Assembly: GCF_001506165.1 (NCBI RefSeq)
Contig: NZ_CP011427.1
Location: 3,286,001-3,350,000 of the forward strand
Reading direction: 5' to 3'
DNA length: 64,000 nucleotides
Source of the DNA: Pantoea vagans
GTDB lineage: Bacteria; Pseudomonadota; Gammaproteobacteria; Enterobacterales; Enterobacteriaceae
Both the position numbers and the translations under genes were made by a program. Below the pieces are notes generated by a model that saw nothing but the letters and a program-made list of their open reading frames with translations, searched no databases and had not been told where the DNA came from. Below are positions 11,476 through 22,401 of this stretch, piece by piece. The stretch's first letter is position 1; each line of letters opens with the position of its first letter.

Positions 11476-12791
11476 CAGCTCAACTCCTTCGCCAGTTGCG
11501 CGAACTGATCGCCGCGCTGTTCAAAATTACGGAACTGGTCAAGGCTGGCACACGCAGGGGAAAGCAGCACCATATCGCCGGCTTTAACCTGAGGGGCAAT
11601 CAACGCCATCGCTTGCTGCATGGTCTCAGTGCGCGTGGCAATCTCCGGGCGCAGCGCGGCGAGTGCATCACCGTCGCGACCGAAGCAAAACAGCTGTACG
11701 TTGTCACCCTGCAGATAAGGCGTCAGGGTATTGAAATCAGCCGACTTGCCGTCACCGCCCATCAGCAGCCACAACGTGCCTTTCACCTGCAAGCCGTTGA
11801 GTGCCGCTTCGGTGCTGCCGACGTTGGTGGCTTTGGAGTCATTAATCCAGCGCACGCCGTTAGCTTCATGCACCAGTTGGAAACGGTGCGCCAGGCCGGT
11901 GAAGGTGGTTAACGCTTTCAGGCTTGATGCGCGTGGAATATTGACGGCATCAGCCAGCGCCAGTGCAGCGAGGGCGTTGGTGTAGTTATGTTGCCCCACC
12001 AACGTCATCTCATCGGTGTTCAACACGCGTTCGCCCTGGGCACGCAGCCAGGTGCTGCCTTGCTGTTGCGTCAGATGGTAGTCGCCAAGGTTAATGCCGA
12101 AACTGACACAGCGCACGTCAACGCCACGAACGGGCATGGTCATGCCATCGTCGGCATTCACCACGCAGATGCGGGCATTTTCATAAATGCGCAGTTTCGC
12201 CGCGCGATACTGCTGCATACCCAACGGATAGCGATCCATATGATCTTCAGTCACGTTGAGGATGGTCGCCGCTGCGGCCTTTAAGCTGTAAGTGGTTTCG
12301 AGCTGGAAGCTGGAAAGCTCCAGTACATACAGCTGCGCCGGGGATTTCAACAGGGTGAGTGCGGGCAAGCCAATATTGCCGCCCACCCCTACCTGCCAGC
12401 CTGCCGCACGCGCCATCTCGCCCACCAAGGTGGTGACGGTGCTTTTGCCGTTCGATCCGGTGATGGCGACAATCGGTGCCTGCGCTTCACGGCAGAACAG
12501 TTCGATATCGCCGACGATTTCAATCCCGGCATCCGCAGCTTCACTCAACGCCGGATGCGCTAACGCGATGCCCGGGCTGGCGATGATCAAATCAGACGCC
12601 AGCAACCAGTCACTGTTGATACCGCCAACATAGCGTTCTACCGACTCAGGCAGTTTATCGAGGCCCGGCGGAGACACACGGGTATCCATCACGCGAGGCG
12701 TAACGCCCTGCGCGAGGAAGAAATCAACACAGGATAGGCCGGTAATGCCTAATCCGATGATGACGACTTTTCTGCCCCGATAGTCAGCCAT
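11475..12791 (-). CDS. murD: UDP-MurNAc-L-Ala--D-Glu ligase MurD
   Basis: MurD adds D-glutamate to UDP-MurNAc-L-alanine. It has 438 residues, identical in length to the E. coli enzyme. The N-terminal Rossmann motif [17 protein letters not shown] (9-25) binds UDP, and GSNGKST at 112-118 is the ATP loop. [15 protein letters not shown] and the C-terminal [19 protein letters not shown] are family signatures. It ends one base into ftsW and starts two bases after mraY. Confidence 0.98.
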   Translation of the reverse strand: MADYRGRKVVIIGLGITGLSCVDFFLAQGVTPRVMDTRVSPPGLDKLPESVERYVGGINSDWLLASDLIIASPGIALAHPALSEAADAGIEIVGDIELFCREAQAPIVAITGSNGKSTVTTLVGEMARAAGWQVGVGGNIGLPALTLLKSPAQLYVLELSSFQLETTYSLKAAAATILNVTEDHMDRYPLGMQQYRAAKLRIYENARICVVNADDGMTMPVRGVDVRCVSFGINLGDYHLTQQQGSTWLRAQGERVLNTDEMTLVGQHNYTNALAALALADAVNIPRASSLKALTTFTGLAHRFQLVHEANGVRWINDSKATNVGSTEAALNGLQVKGTLWLLMGGDGKSADFNTLTPYLQGDNVQLFCFGRDGDALAALRPEIATRTETMQQAMALIAPQVKAGDMVLLSPACASLDQFRNFEQRGDQFAQLAKELS

Positions 12792-12793
12792 GA

Positions 12794-13876
12794 TTAACGT
12801 ACCTTCAGCGTTGCCAGGCCAATCAGCACCAGCATCAGTGAAATAATCCAGAAGCGCACAATCACGCGCGGCTCCGGCCAGCCTTTTAATTCATAGTGGT
12901 GGTGAATCGGTGCCATGCGGAAAATACGCTGACCGCGCAGCTTGAACGATCCCACCTGCAAGATCACCGACAGGGTTTCAACCACAAACACGCCGCCCAT
13001 GATCACCAACAAGAACTCCTGACGCAGCAGCACCGCGATGGTACCCAGCGCGCCACCCAGCGCCAGTGAGCCGACATCACCCATAAAGACTTGCGCCGGG
13101 TAGGTGTTGAACCACAGGAAGCCCAGCCCGGCACCGACGATGGCGGTACACACAATCACCAGTTCACCCGCGTGACGCAGATACGGAATATGCAGATATT
13201 CAGCAAACTTCACGTTACCAGTCGCCCATGCCACCAGCGCAAAGCCTGCGGCGACAAACACGGTTGGCATGATTGCCAGACCATCCAGACCATCGGTAAG
13301 GTTTACGGCATTACCGGTACCGACAATCACAAAGTAGGCCAGCAACACATAAAACAGGCCCAGCTGCGGCATGATGTCCTTAAAGAACGGCACCACTAAC
13401 TGCGTGGCTGGCGTGCCGTGTCCTGCGGCATACAGGGCAAAAGCCACGCCCAGCGAGATCACCGACATCCAGAAGTATTTCCAGCGGGCAATCAGACCTT
13501 TGGTGTCTTTGCGTACCACTTTGCGATAATCATCGACAAAACCAATTACGCCAAAGCCCACCAGCACCGCCAACACACACCACACATAAGGGTTGGAAGG
13601 ATAAGCCCACATCAGCACCGAAACGGTAATCGAGGTGAGGATCATGATGCCGCCCATGGTCGGCGTACCACGTTTACTGAAGTGCGACTCTGGACCGTCG
13701 TTACGTACCACCTGGCCAATCTGCAATTTCTGCAGCCAGGCAATCAAACGCGGTCCCATCCACAGCGAAAGGAACAGAGCGGTCAGCAGGCTGACAATGG
13801 CGCGAAACGTCAGATACGAGAAGACGTTAAAGCCGGAATAAAGTGCGACCAGATGTTCGGCCAGCCAGACTAGCAT
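12794..13876 (-). CDS. mraY: MraY phospho-MurNAc-pentapeptide transferase
   Basis: MraY is a polytopic inner-membrane enzyme that moves phospho-MurNAc-pentapeptide to undecaprenyl phosphate, making lipid I. It has 360 residues, as in E. coli. Ten membrane segments are expected. The catalytic aspartates are recognisable in FVDDYRK and [10 protein letters not shown], and the histidine-rich loop [14 protein letters not shown] is present. The start overlaps the murF end by seven bases. Confidence 0.98.
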   Translation of the reverse strand: MLVWLAEHLVALYSGFNVFSYLTFRAIVSLLTALFLSLWMGPRLIAWLQKLQIGQVVRNDGPESHFSKRGTPTMGGIMILTSITVSVLMWAYPSNPYVWCVLAVLVGFGVIGFVDDYRKVVRKDTKGLIARWKYFWMSVISLGVAFALYAAGHGTPATQLVVPFFKDIMPQLGLFYVLLAYFVIVGTGNAVNLTDGLDGLAIMPTVFVAAGFALVAWATGNVKFAEYLHIPYLRHAGELVIVCTAIVGAGLGFLWFNTYPAQVFMGDVGSLALGGALGTIAVLLRQEFLLVIMGGVFVVETLSVILQVGSFKLRGQRIFRMAPIHHHYELKGWPEPRVIVRFWIISLMLVLIGLATLKVR

Positions 13877-15231
13877 GTTCCTTTCTCCTGTAAGCTCTCG
13901 ACGACCTGCTCCATGGCGGCGCTACGTGAGCCTTTAACCAAAATAGTGATGTCCCGATGTTGGGACAGCAAAGTGCGTAAACGTTCCGTCAGATCGGCTT
14001 TAGTGGCGAAATGTTCGCCTTTACCGCTGCTTTCACCGATCAATCGGCTCAGCGTGCCGGTACTCAACACACAATCAATACCCGCTGCCTTCGCGGCTTC
14101 CCCTACCTGCTGATGACATTGTTCGGCTTCATCGCCCAACTCGGCCATATCCCCGACCACCATCACGCGATAGCCCGGCATATCGCCTAACACTTGCGCA
14201 GCCGCCGTCATGGAACCGACGTTGGCGTTGTAGCTGTCATCGAGCAGTAACTGATTGTCAGCAAGACGAATCGGGAACAGGCGGCCCGGCACGGGCTGCA
14301 GGGTTTTCAGGCCAGATTGAATCGCGCTCAGCGGCGCATCAACCGACAGTGCCAACGCTGCCGCCGCGAGTGCGTTGGCAATGTTGTGACGTCCGGGTAA
14401 AGGCAACGCCACAGCAATGTCACCGCGCGGAGTAAGCAGGGTAAACAGCGTGGCATCCGCACGCAGCACAATGTCGCTGGCGCGGAATTCCGCCTCTGCC
14501 ATCGGTTGCGGGGAGAAGCGCCACAGCGTTTTATCGACAAACTGTGATTGCCAGTTGGCGAGGTCATTGCTCTCGGCATTCACAATCGCGGTGCCATGTA
14601 CTGGCAATCCGCCAAAAATTTCGCCTTTGGCTTTCGCCACGCCAGCCAGTGAACCGAATCCTTCCAGGTGCGCCGCGGCCAGGTTATTCACCAGCGCGGT
14701 TTCAGGGCGCACCAGATCGGTGGTGTAAGCAATTTCGCCTTGATGATTGGCACCCAGCTCAATCACTGCGTAATCATGATCCTGCGTCAGGCGCAGCAGT
14801 GTCATCGGCACGCCAAAATCATTGTTCAGGTTGCCCGCGGTGTACAGGGTCTCACCACACTGACGCAGAATTGCCGCCGTCATCTCTTTGACGGAGGTTT
14901 TGCCAGATGAACCGGTCAACGCCACCACACGGGCTTTCGACTGCTGACGTACCCAGGCACCTAGCTGACCAAAGGCAATACGCGTATCCGCGACCACCAC
15001 CTGTGGCACATCCACCGGCAAGTGCTTACTTACCAGCAGTGCCTTGGCACCATTAGCGATGGCATCCTTCGCAAAATCATGTGCATCAAAACGTTCACCC
15101 ACCAGCGCCACAAACAGACTGCCGTCGGCGACCTTACGCGTGTCGCTCGTCACATCCGCAATGGTCAGGTCTGCGCCCAGCAATTCACCGCCGCTAATCT
15201 CTGCCAGTGTTTTCAATGAAATCGGAATCAT
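13870..15231 (-). CDS. murF: MurF UDP-MurNAc-tripeptide--D-Ala-D-Ala ligase
   Basis: MurF adds the D-Ala-D-Ala made by DdlB to complete the cytoplasmic pentapeptide precursor. It has 453 residues (452 in E. coli). The ATP loop [11 protein letters not shown] begins at 107, [12 protein letters not shown] is the conserved central block, and [17 protein letters not shown] marks the start of the C-terminal domain. It overlaps murE by four bases and mraY by seven. Confidence 0.98.
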   Translation of the reverse strand: MIPISLKTLAEISGGELLGADLTIADVTSDTRKVADGSLFVALVGERFDAHDFAKDAIANGAKALLVSKHLPVDVPQVVVADTRIAFGQLGAWVRQQSKARVVALTGSSGKTSVKEMTAAILRQCGETLYTAGNLNNDFGVPMTLLRLTQDHDYAVIELGANHQGEIAYTTDLVRPETALVNNLAAAHLEGFGSLAGVAKAKGEIFGGLPVHGTAIVNAESNDLANWQSQFVDKTLWRFSPQPMAEAEFRASDIVLRADATLFTLLTPRGDIAVALPLPGRHNIANALAAAALALSVDAPLSAIQSGLKTLQPVPGRLFPIRLADNQLLLDDSYNANVGSMTAAAQVLGDMPGYRVMVVGDMAELGDEAEQCHQQVGEAAKAAGIDCVLSTGTLSRLIGESSGKGEHFATKADLTERLRTLLSQHRDITILVKGSRSAAMEQVVESLQEKGTC

Positions 15232-16715
15232 GCCATCACCCCCAGCAAGCGGGCGACAGTTTCACGGTCGGAGTAATCAAGGCGGCGGTTGCCAATAATT
15301 TGATAGTCTTCGTGGCCTTTACCGGCCACCAGCACGATGTCATCAGCGCTGGCTTGCATCACCGCGTTAGTGACCGCTTGCGCACGTCCTGCAACGATGC
15401 GAGCGCGGCCGGGATCGAGCAAGCCAGTCAGAATATCGTTAACAATCGCGCCAGGCTCTTCGCTACGCGGATTGTCGTCAGTGATCACCACAATGTCAGA
15501 GAACTGCTCGGCAATCGCGCCCATCAGTGGACGTTTGCCTTTGTCACGATCGCCGCCACAGCCAAACACGCACCACAGCTTGCCTTTGCAGTGCAAACGA
15601 GCGGCTTCCAGCGCTTTTTCCAGCGCATCGGGAGTGTGAGCATAATCCACCACTACCGTGGGTTTTTCTGGCGCGGTGAATACTTCCATGCGACCGCATA
15701 CCGGCTGCAACTGCGAGGCGCTTGAGACCAGCGCCTCCAGCGGATAATCGAGCGTCAGCAAGGTCGCTAAGGCCAGCAACAGATTGCTGACGTTGAATGC
15801 GCCCATCAGGCGGCTGTCAAATTCACCGTTACCCCAGCTTGAGCTGAACTGAATATGCGCACCGCCATCGTGATAGTTCACTGCGGTGGCTTTAAGCCAG
15901 CGACCACGGCAACCCGGCTGCAAATTGTCGCCCATGGTAACGGCAACCGCATCCGGTAATTTTTCCAGCCAGCGGCGGCCCACTTCGTCATCGGCATTGA
16001 CGATCGCAGCGTTCACCAGATGCTCAGAGAACAGCAGCCATTTCGCCGCTTCGTAGCTCTGCATATCGCCGTGATAGTCAAGATGATCGCGGCTGAGGTT
16101 GGTGAACACGGCGGCGGCAAACGGCAGCGCAGCCACACGGTGTTGCACCAGACCGTGTGAAGAGACTTCCATCGCCGCCAGAGTTGCGCCCTGCTCGACC
16201 AGATCATTCAACACATGCTGCACATCAACCGCAGAGCCGGTGGTGTTTTCGGTAGGCACCAACTGACCATACAGGCCATTCCCCACCGTGCCCATCACTG
16301 CGCCGGTTTCGCCTAGCAGGTTGGCCCACTGAGCAATGAGCTGTGTTGTGGTGGTTTTTCCATTGGTACCCGTCACGCCGATCAATTTGAGTTTTTCAGC
16401 AGGCTGCTGATAAAAGCGCCCGGCCAGTGCAGAGAGACGCTGCTGCAACTGCGCCAGATAGATAACCGGGACGCCGTGCATCTCGCGGATATCTCCATCG
16501 CTGGCTTCGCCCTCGGCTTCGGCAATCACTGCCGCTACGCCCTGAGCAATAGCTTGCGGAATAAAACGACGTCCATCAGCATGATGGCCCGCCACGGCGA
16601 TAAACAGATCGCCAGCAGCCGCTGCGCGGCTATCCAGTGTCATGTCACGGAGTGGACGCGCCGGCGCACCCGGCACCCACGGGGCCAGTAATTCGCGCAG
16701 GTTACGATCGGTCAC
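15228..16715 (-). CDS. murE: MurE UDP-MurNAc-dipeptide--meso-diaminopimelate ligase
   Basis: MurE adds meso-diaminopimelate to the stem peptide, using a lysine-pathway product downstream of DapB. The GTG at 16715 gives 495 residues starting [10 protein letters not shown], the E. coli length; another in-frame GTG at 16727 would add four residues, so the exact start is not certain. The ATP loop [11 protein letters not shown] begins near 116. The DNPRSEEP motif, whose DNPR sequence specifies diaminopimelate over lysine, is present, fitting a Gram-negative wall. The start overlaps ftsI by 14 bases. Confidence 0.97.
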   Translation of the reverse strand: MTDRNLRELLAPWVPGAPARPLRDMTLDSRAAAAGDLFIAVAGHHADGRRFIPQAIAQGVAAVIAEAEGEASDGDIREMHGVPVIYLAQLQQRLSALAGRFYQQPAEKLKLIGVTGTNGKTTTTQLIAQWANLLGETGAVMGTVGNGLYGQLVPTENTTGSAVDVQHVLNDLVEQGATLAAMEVSSHGLVQHRVAALPFAAAVFTNLSRDHLDYHGDMQSYEAAKWLLFSEHLVNAAIVNADDEVGRRWLEKLPDAVAVTMGDNLQPGCRGRWLKATAVNYHDGGAHIQFSSSWGNGEFDSRLMGAFNVSNLLLALATLLTLDYPLEALVSSASQLQPVCGRMEVFTAPEKPTVVVDYAHTPDALEKALEAARLHCKGKLWCVFGCGGDRDKGKRPLMGAIAEQFSDIVVITDDNPRSEEPGAIVNDILTGLLDPGRARIVAGRAQAVTNAVMQASADDIVLVAGKGHEDYQIIGNRRLDYSDRETVARLLGVMA

Positions 16716-18468
16716 TTGATTCCTCACTTCTGTTCTTCACCAACTCGTTCTTATCAATTGTTGGCAACGCATCAGGCTCGATGTTCATGGTACGCAGCAC
16801 ACCGCCCATGATGGCGCCAAACACCGGTGCAGAAACCGCACCACCATAATATTTACCGGCCTGGGGATCGTTGATCACCACCACCAGTGCAAAACGAGGG
16901 CGACTGGCAGGCGCAACGCCTGCGGTGTAAGCAATGTATTTATTGACGTAGCGTCCATCCGGCCCGACCTTTTTGGCGGTACCGGTCTTGATAGCGATGC
17001 GATAGCCTTTGATAGCGGCTTTCACACCACCACCGCCAGGCAATGCAACGCTTTCCATCATGTGCATCACCGTTTTCACCAGGTCTTCCTGGAAAACGCG
17101 TTCACCCGCCACCGGCGGGTCAACTTTGGTGATCGACAGCGGGCGATTGATGCCATAGCTGCCAATGGTTGCGTAGACTCGCGCTAACTGTAACGGCGTT
17201 ACCATTAGCCCGTAGCCGAAAGAGAAGGTGGCCCTCTCTATGTCAGACCACCGTTGTTTTTGAGGGTATAAGCCACTACTTTCCCCGACCAGCCCCAAAT
17301 TGGTCGGTTTACCCAGTCCAAAGCGCGCGTAAGTTTCTACGAGTGCTGAGGAGGGCATCGCTAACGCCAAACGTGAAACCCCGACGTTACTCGACTTCTG
17401 TAAAACCCCGGTAAGGGTCAATTCGTTATAGCGCGCCACGTCTTTGATCTCATGACCATTCACGCGGTACGGCACGGTATTCAGGACGCTGTTCTCTTTC
17501 ACCACACCGCGTTGCAGTGCGGTCATCACCACCATCGGCTTCACTGTGGAGCCTGGCTCGAAGATGTCGGTAATCGCGCGATTACGCATCACATCTTTCG
17601 GGGTGTTGCTGAGATTATTGGGGTTGTAGGCTGGGCTGTTAGCCATCGCCAGCACTTCACCGGTGTTCACATCCACCAGAACCGCGGTACCCGACTCCGC
17701 TTTGTTAAACGCCACAGCATTATTCAGTTCACGGTAAACCAGCGCCTGCAAACGCTCATCAATGCTCAGTGTCAGGTTGTGAGCAGCGCGGCTGTCTACC
17801 GAAGAAATATCTTCAATCACGCGGCCATTGCGATCTTTACGCACGGTACGTTCGCCCGGTGCACCGGTCAGCCATTTGTCGAAGCTTTTTTCGATTCCTT
17901 CGATGCCCTGACCATCAATGTTGGTAAAGCCAATCAGATGCGCGGTGACCTGGCCTGCAGGGTAATAGCGGCGTGACTCTTCACGCAGGTAAATGCCTGG
18001 CAAACGGAGTTTTTTGACATACTCACCAATCGCCGGGTTGACCTGACGTGCCAGATAGATAAAGCGCCCTTTCGGGTTTGCGTTGATGCGTGCAGCCAGT
18101 TGATCCAGTGGGATCGATAGCGCATCGGACAGCGCTTTCCAGCGGCTATCCAGAGAGACCCCGCCATGTTCTGCCAGCTCTTTGGGATCGGCCCAGATCG
18201 CATTCACCGGCACACTCACGGCTAAAGGACGACCTGCACGATCGCTTATCATCCCACGAGCAGTAGGAACGGATTGCACACGCAGGGAACGCAAATCCCC
18301 TTCTTTCACCAGCTTGTCAGGATTGATCACCTGCAACCACGCAACGCGTGACAGCAAGCCGCCCAGAGCCAGTAAAATACAGCCGCACAGCAACGCAAAA
18401 CGCCAGCTTATAAAGCTGGCCTTATCTTCCTGTTTTTTTAACTTCAGCGTTTTGCCTGCGCCGCTCAT
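16702..18468 (-). CDS. ftsI: FtsI (PBP3) septal transpeptidase
   Basis: FtsI is the division-specific penicillin-binding protein that cross-links septal peptidoglycan with FtsW. The ATG at 18468 gives 588 residues, exactly as in E. coli; an in-frame start at 18525 would overlap ftsL and adds an unrelated leader. One N-terminal membrane anchor ([20 protein letters not shown], 24-43), a pedestal domain with [13 protein letters not shown], the active-site STVK with serine 307, and KTGTAKK in the C-terminal lobe are present. It lies 16 bases after ftsL. Confidence 0.98.
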   Translation of the reverse strand: MSGAGKTLKLKKQEDKASFISWRFALLCGCILLALGGLLSRVAWLQVINPDKLVKEGDLRSLRVQSVPTARGMISDRAGRPLAVSVPVNAIWADPKELAEHGGVSLDSRWKALSDALSIPLDQLAARINANPKGRFIYLARQVNPAIGEYVKKLRLPGIYLREESRRYYPAGQVTAHLIGFTNIDGQGIEGIEKSFDKWLTGAPGERTVRKDRNGRVIEDISSVDSRAAHNLTLSIDERLQALVYRELNNAVAFNKAESGTAVLVDVNTGEVLAMANSPAYNPNNLSNTPKDVMRNRAITDIFEPGSTVKPMVVMTALQRGVVKENSVLNTVPYRVNGHEIKDVARYNELTLTGVLQKSSNVGVSRLALAMPSSALVETYARFGLGKPTNLGLVGESSGLYPQKQRWSDIERATFSFGYGLMVTPLQLARVYATIGSYGINRPLSITKVDPPVAGERVFQEDLVKTVMHMMESVALPGGGGVKAAIKGYRIAIKTGTAKKVGPDGRYVNKYIAYTAGVAPASRPRFALVVVINDPQAGKYYGGAVSAPVFGAIMGGVLRTMNIEPDALPTIDKNELVKNRSEESSDRS

Positions 18469-18484
18469 TGAAATCTGCGATTCC

Positions 18485-18805
18485 TTATTTCTGCACCACA
18501 ATATTTTCCTGTGAAGGATCAACATGCTGCATCTGCAGCTTATCGGTTGCTATCCGCTCTACCCGGCTGTGATCGCCAAGCGCATTCTCTTCCAGAATCA
18601 GGTTACGCCACTCGATATCGAGGGCATCGCGTTCTAATACCAATTGCTCACGCTGTGCCGTCAACAGACGGGTTTTATGCGTGGTGGTCACCACCAGAAT
18701 CGAGGACACCAGCACCGCAACCAGCAGCAACACCGGGATCTTGCCGAATCGCAGCAAGTCACCCCCAATGACGCCGGGCAGGCTATGTCGCTCGTTTCCA
18801 ATCAT
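18485..18805 (-). CDS. ftsL: Cell division protein FtsL
   Basis: FtsL is a small bitopic membrane protein that forms the FtsQLB complex and activates FtsWI. It has 106 residues. It lacks the first 15 or so residues of the 121-residue E. coli protein but keeps the [19 protein letters not shown] cytoplasmic block, one membrane span ([20 protein letters not shown], 23-42) and a near-invariant periplasmic coiled coil ending [11 protein letters not shown]. The start overlaps the rsmH stop by four bases. Confidence 0.97.
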   Translation of the reverse strand: MIGNERHSLPGVIGGDLLRFGKIPVLLLVAVLVSSILVVTTTHKTRLLTAQREQLVLERDALDIEWRNLILEENALGDHSRVERIATDKLQMQHVDPSQENIVVQK

Positions 18806-19743
18806 GTCGCGGTCCTTTCAGCAATACGCAGGACTGAACTGCGTGCGCGTGGGTTTTCATTCACTTCAGCTTCGCCAGGAATCAGCTTGCCCAGCGTTTT
18901 CAATTCGCGTCCACCCAGCGCTTTTAGCTGGCTTTCAGTCATTGGAATACCCGCTGGCACTTGTGGGCCTCGGCTTTGATCGCGCATAAAGCGTTTCACT
19001 AAGCGGTCTTCCAGTGAGTGGAAGCTGATAATGGACAACCGACCACCCGGTGCCAGTACCGACATCGCGCCTTTCAACGCGGTATCAATCTCTTCCAGTT
19101 CGCTGTTGATCCAGATACGGATCGCCTGGAAGGTGCGCGTTGCCGGATGCTTAAATTTGTCTTTGACTGGCATCGCAGCGGCAATCACCGTGGCTAACTC
19201 TTTGGTACGCGTCATTGGCTGTTCGCGGTTGCGTTCCACAATGGCGCGTGCGATGCGTTTGCCAAACTTCTCTTCACCGTAGGTCTTAATCACAAAAGCG
19301 ATATCGGCCTCTTCCGCGCTCATCAGCCACTCTGCGGCAGATTGTCCCCGCGTCGGGTCCATGCGCATGTCCAGTGGGCCATCACGCATGAATGAAAAAC
19401 CGCGCTCTGCATCATCTAACTGGGGTGAAGAGACGCCCAGATCCAGCAATACGCCATCGATCTTGCCCGTCAGGCCACGCTCTTCAACATAGTCAGCCAG
19501 GGCGGAAAACGGCCCGTGCACAATCGAAAAGCGCGGGTCCTGGATTTCAGCGGCAGCAGCGATGGCTTGCGGATCGCGGTCAATCGCCAGTAACTGTCCA
19601 TTCGCGCCAAGCTGCGAAAGGATCAGGCGTGAGTGACCGCCGCGACCAAAAGTGCCGTCAATGTAAATGCCGTCTTCCCTGATATTGAGGCCGTTAACCG
19701 CCTCATCCAGCAGCACTGTGGTGTGTTTAAAATTATCCTGCAT
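18802..19743 (-). CDS. rsmH: RsmH 16S rRNA (cytosine-N4) methyltransferase
   Basis: RsmH (formerly MraW) methylates N4 of C1402 in 16S rRNA at the P site. It has 313 residues, as in E. coli. The SAM-binding block [16 protein letters not shown] (27-42), the [21 protein letters not shown] region and the C-terminal [15 protein letters not shown] are characteristic. It is the second gene of the mra/dcw operon, two bases after mraZ, and overlaps ftsL by four bases. Confidence 0.98.
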   Translation of the reverse strand: MQDNFKHTTVLLDEAVNGLNIREDGIYIDGTFGRGGHSRLILSQLGANGQLLAIDRDPQAIAAAAEIQDPRFSIVHGPFSALADYVEERGLTGKIDGVLLDLGVSSPQLDDAERGFSFMRDGPLDMRMDPTRGQSAAEWLMSAEEADIAFVIKTYGEEKFGKRIARAIVERNREQPMTRTKELATVIAAAMPVKDKFKHPATRTFQAIRIWINSELEEIDTALKGAMSVLAPGGRLSIISFHSLEDRLVKRFMRDQSRGPQVPAGIPMTESQLKALGGRELKTLGKLIPGEAEVNENPRARSSVLRIAERTAT

Positions 19744-19745
19744 AG

Positions 19746-20204
19746 CTATAGCGACAAGTCCTGCAACCGCTCAGATAAAGGCTCCTGAGCTGACTGTTCT
19801 GCGTCAATATCGTCCTTAACTTGTTGATACCAGGTCTGTTCATCCCACAGCTCAAACTTGTTGAACTGTCCAACCAGCATCACTTCTTTGGTGAGGCTCG
19901 CATGTTGGCGTAGCGTATTGGCCAGCAACAAACGACCTGCATTATCCATCTGACATTCACTGGCATGCCCTAACAGCAGTCGCTGCACGCGACGTTCATT
20001 CGGATTCATGCTGGATAAGCGCGCCAGTTTTTTCTCAATGATTTCCCATTCGGGCAGGGTATAAAGCAACAGGCAGGGCTGATGGAGGTCAATGGTGCAC
20101 ACCATTTGACCCTGAGACTCTGCGACGAGCAAATCACGATAGCGCGTAGGTACCGCCAGTCGGCCTTTGCTGTCGAGATTGACTAACGTTGCCCCACGGA
20201 ACAT
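19746..20204 (-). CDS. mraZ: MraZ transcriptional regulator of the dcw operon
   Basis: MraZ is an AbrB/SpoVT-type DNA-binding protein that represses its own operon and is opposed by RsmH in E. coli. It has 152 residues, the E. coli length. Two swapped-hairpin repeats are visible: [20 protein letters not shown] at the N terminus and [18 protein letters not shown] in the second half. It is the first gene of the dcw cluster, directly behind the operator repeats and promoter at 20224-20295. Confidence 0.98.
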   Translation of the reverse strand: MFRGATLVNLDSKGRLAVPTRYRDLLVAESQGQMVCTIDLHQPCLLLYTLPEWEIIEKKLARLSSMNPNERRVQRLLLGHASECQMDNAGRLLLANTLRQHASLTKEVMLVGQFNKFELWDEQTWYQQVKDDIDAEQSAQEPLSERLQDLSL

Positions 20205-20223
20205 GCCAGCCTTACCCCTCAGT

Positions 20224-20248
20224 CACCCGTTTTCACCACTTTATCCCA
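20224..20248 (-). promoter_or_regulatory. MraZ operator: three 5-bp boxes at 10-bp intervals
   Basis: On the minus strand TGGGA (20244-20248), TGGTG (20234-20238) and GGGTG (20224-20228) occur at exact 10-bp steps between the promoter and the mraZ ATG. MraZ is known to bind tandem TGGGN boxes separated by 5 bp. The box positions are read directly; occupancy is inferred. Confidence 0.75.
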
Positions 20249-20265
20249 CTTTTTACCACGAAACG

Positions 20266-20295
20266 AGTTTACGGAGCCTATGAAATCCTTGTCAA
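20266..20295 (-). promoter_or_regulatory. Pmra, main promoter of the dcw cluster
   Basis: Minus-strand -35 TTGACA (20290-20295) and -10 TAAACT (20266-20271) with an 18-bp spacer. From memory it closely resembles the E. coli mra promoter sequence, including the spacer CATAGGCTCC. It lies about 60 bp upstream of mraZ. Confidence 0.85.
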
Positions 20296-20669
20296 GCCGC
20301 AACGACAAGTGAATATCACTCTTTACAAGGGATAGAATTATTTAGTGGAGGGAAATGACAGCTGAAGAATGGCAAAATAAAAAATTAACCTAATGAATAA
20401 TGGAATAAAAATTTTCACGATTTGAGAAATGGTGAAAAATAAAGCGCTTTTACCGCGAAAGATAATTATCCCGGGATATGCGACAGCGGCTGCATTTTAG
20501 GGGATTTCTGAAAGGAAGCCCAGCACCATCGCGCCAGCTCTGCTACGCATCACTGTTGAAGATGTAAACAAGTAAGAAAATGTAGCGCTGTTAATTCGTT
20601 AGCAGAGGTGGCGATAATTTACGCTTTTTTACCGCAATCCGCTGGCAATAAAATATTTGCAGGATGAAT

Positions 20670-20692
20670 AAACGCGGGCAAGCTTCTGCCCA
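20670..20692 (-). terminator. Weak hairpin after cra
   Basis: GCGGGCA (20674-20680 area) pairs with TGCCCAC just past the cra stop, with one mismatch. In the minus direction it is followed by GTTTATT, a poor U tract. It may stop cra transcripts before the mra promoter region. Confidence 0.4.
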
Positions 20693-20697
20693 CGATT

Positions 20698-21708
20698 TCA
20701 TTTTGTGCGACGACTTAATTGTCCTCGGCGGAATAAATTTCGACGAATGCGGGTTAATCCCGGCTTGGGTTTCCGCGGTTCATCCAGCGAGGCTAATACT
20801 AATTCCAGCACGCGCTCGGCCACATCACGGTGACGCTGCCCAACGGCCAGCACCGGACACTCAAGGAAGTCCAGTAATTCGTGGTCGCCAAAGGTGGCGA
20901 TCGCCAACTCAGTCGGCAAGCGTCCTTCACGTTTCAGTGTGACGTCCATCACGCCCTGCAACAGACCAAAAGAGGTGGTAAACAGGGCTTCCGGCATCGG
21001 ATGATCTTCGAGGTATTTCTCGAAAAGCGTGGCAGCAGCGGCACGGTCAAAGCTATTACAGTAGAGGTAATCGATAGGACGTTCGTCATCTTTCCACGCA
21101 TCACGGAAGCCCATCTCACGCAGAAAACTTACCGATAGCTCCGGAAGCGCCCCGAGGAATAGCACATTCTTCACCGGAAGCTGACGCAATTCAGCGGCCA
21201 AAGCATGTGCATCGTCCTGATCGGCTCCCACCACGCTAGTGAAGTGTTCACGATCCAGCGCACGGTCAAGCGCGATAATTGGCAGTGGATCGTTGATCCA
21301 GCGCTGATAGAACGGGTGCTCAGGAGGAAGTGAGGTTGAAACGATAATCGCATCCACCTGACGCTGCAGCAGATGCTCGATACAGCGCATTTCGTTATCA
21401 GGCTGATCTTCTGAGCAGGCAATCAGCAATTGATAGCCACGCTGACGCGCCTGGCGCTCAAGGTAGTTCGCGATACGCGTGTAACTGGTGTTTTCCAAAT
21501 CAGGTATGACTAAGCCAATCGAACGCGTTCGACCCGCGCGCAGGCCCGCCGCAACGGCATTGGGGTGATAATTGTATTCACGCACCACCGCCATCACTTT
21601 TTCAACGGTTTTGTCGCTGACACGATACTGCCGCGCTTTGCCATTAATGACATAGCTGGCCGTGGTGCGCGACACGCCCGCCAGGCGCGCAATTTCATCC
21701 AGTTTCAC
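20698..21708 (-). CDS. cra: Cra (FruR) catabolite repressor/activator
   Basis: Cra is a LacI/GalR-family regulator that senses fructose-1-phosphate-type metabolites and switches carbon flow between glycolysis and gluconeogenesis. It has 336 residues (334 in E. coli), GTG start. The N-terminal helix-turn-helix [20 protein letters not shown] is near-identical to E. coli, as is the hinge [20 protein letters not shown]. The periplasmic-binding-protein-like sensor follows. It is monocistronic between ilvH and the mra promoter region. Confidence 0.98.
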   Translation of the reverse strand: MKLDEIARLAGVSRTTASYVINGKARQYRVSDKTVEKVMAVVREYNYHPNAVAAGLRAGRTRSIGLVIPDLENTSYTRIANYLERQARQRGYQLLIACSEDQPDNEMRCIEHLLQRQVDAIIVSTSLPPEHPFYQRWINDPLPIIALDRALDREHFTSVVGADQDDAHALAAELRQLPVKNVLFLGALPELSVSFLREMGFRDAWKDDERPIDYLYCNSFDRAAAATLFEKYLEDHPMPEALFTTSFGLLQGVMDVTLKREGRLPTELAIATFGDHELLDFLECPVLAVGQRHRDVAERVLELVLASLDEPRKPKPGLTRIRRNLFRRGQLSRRTK

Positions 21709-21847
21709 GATGACACCTTAATTCTGATTAGCTATGGCTGGCGGAAATGTCCGCAGTGTAGCTAGGGGTAAAACATTTGTAACATCTAACCGCAGAAAAC
21801 TACGCTGAGCAACCGCTTTTATCTGGCAGCTATCACAAGCGCATAAA

Positions 21848-21876
21848 ATAAAAAAAACCCGGCATTACGCCGGGTT
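21848..21876 (-). terminator. Rho-independent terminator after ilvH
   Basis: A perfect 8-bp stem AACCCGGC/GCCGGGTT (21856-21863 with 21869-21876) with a 5-base loop, followed on the minus strand by a run of U. It lies about 30 bases after the ilvH stop and insulates cra. Confidence 0.9.
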
Positions 21877-21907
21877 AGCTTTGATACACAATGGTCACAT
21901 GGCGGAA

Positions 21908-22399
21908 TTAACGCATCACGCGGTCGCCACGCGAGACGCCAACAATACCCGAGCGTGCCACTTCAACGATCTCAGCGACGTCGCGCACCGTGTTGAGGAA
22001 GGCGTCGAGTTTATCACTGGTGCCCGCGAGCTGAACCGTGTACAGCGTTGGTGTGACGTCAATAATCTGACCACGGAAAATCTCCGCGCTACGCTTCACT
22101 TCTTCACGGCCATAACCGCTCGCCTGGATTTTCACCAACATGATTTCACGTTCAACGTAGGCACCCTGCCCCAGTTCGCTGACACGTAACACGTCCACCA
22201 GCTTGTGCAGTTGCTTCTCGATTTGCTCCAGCACTTTCTCGTCGCCGACGGTCTGAATGGTCATGCGTGAAAGTGTAGGATCGTCCGTTGGTGCAACCGT
22301 CAGGCTTTCGATGTTGTAGCCGCGCTGAGAGAACAGGCCCACCACGCGAGACAATGCGCCGGATTCATTTTCCAGCAGAACTGATAAAATACGACGCAT
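21908..22399 (-). CDS. ilvH: Acetolactate synthase III regulatory subunit IlvH
   Basis: IlvH is the small ACT-domain subunit that gives acetohydroxyacid synthase III its valine feedback inhibition. The ATG at 22399 gives 163 residues starting [20 protein letters not shown], as in E. coli; an earlier in-frame start (22429) would run into ilvI. The ACT fold is at about 1-75 and a C-terminal domain follows with [14 protein letters not shown] sequence ([20 protein letters not shown]). It begins two bases after the ilvI stop. Confidence 0.98.
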   Translation of the reverse strand: MRRILSVLLENESGALSRVVGLFSQRGYNIESLTVAPTDDPTLSRMTIQTVGDEKVLEQIEKQLHKLVDVLRVSELGQGAYVEREIMLVKIQASGYGREEVKRSAEIFRGQIIDVTPTLYTVQLAGTSDKLDAFLNTVRDVAEIVEVARSGIVGVSRGDRVMR

Positions 22400-22401
22400 A
22401 A

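Larger units (their letters stand above)
20205..20697. other. Intergenic region between cra and mraZ (no gene)
   Basis: This 493-bp stretch holds the dcw promoter and MraZ operator at its left end and the cra downstream hairpin at its right end. The middle (about 20300-20650) is AT-rich and I see no conserved reading frame in it. E. coli also has a long non-coding gap here. Confidence 0.7.

Noticed and set aside
18469..18525. N-terminal extension of ftsI (19 codons)
   Set aside because: It overlaps ftsL and is unlike FtsI. The ATG at 18468 gives exactly 588 residues.
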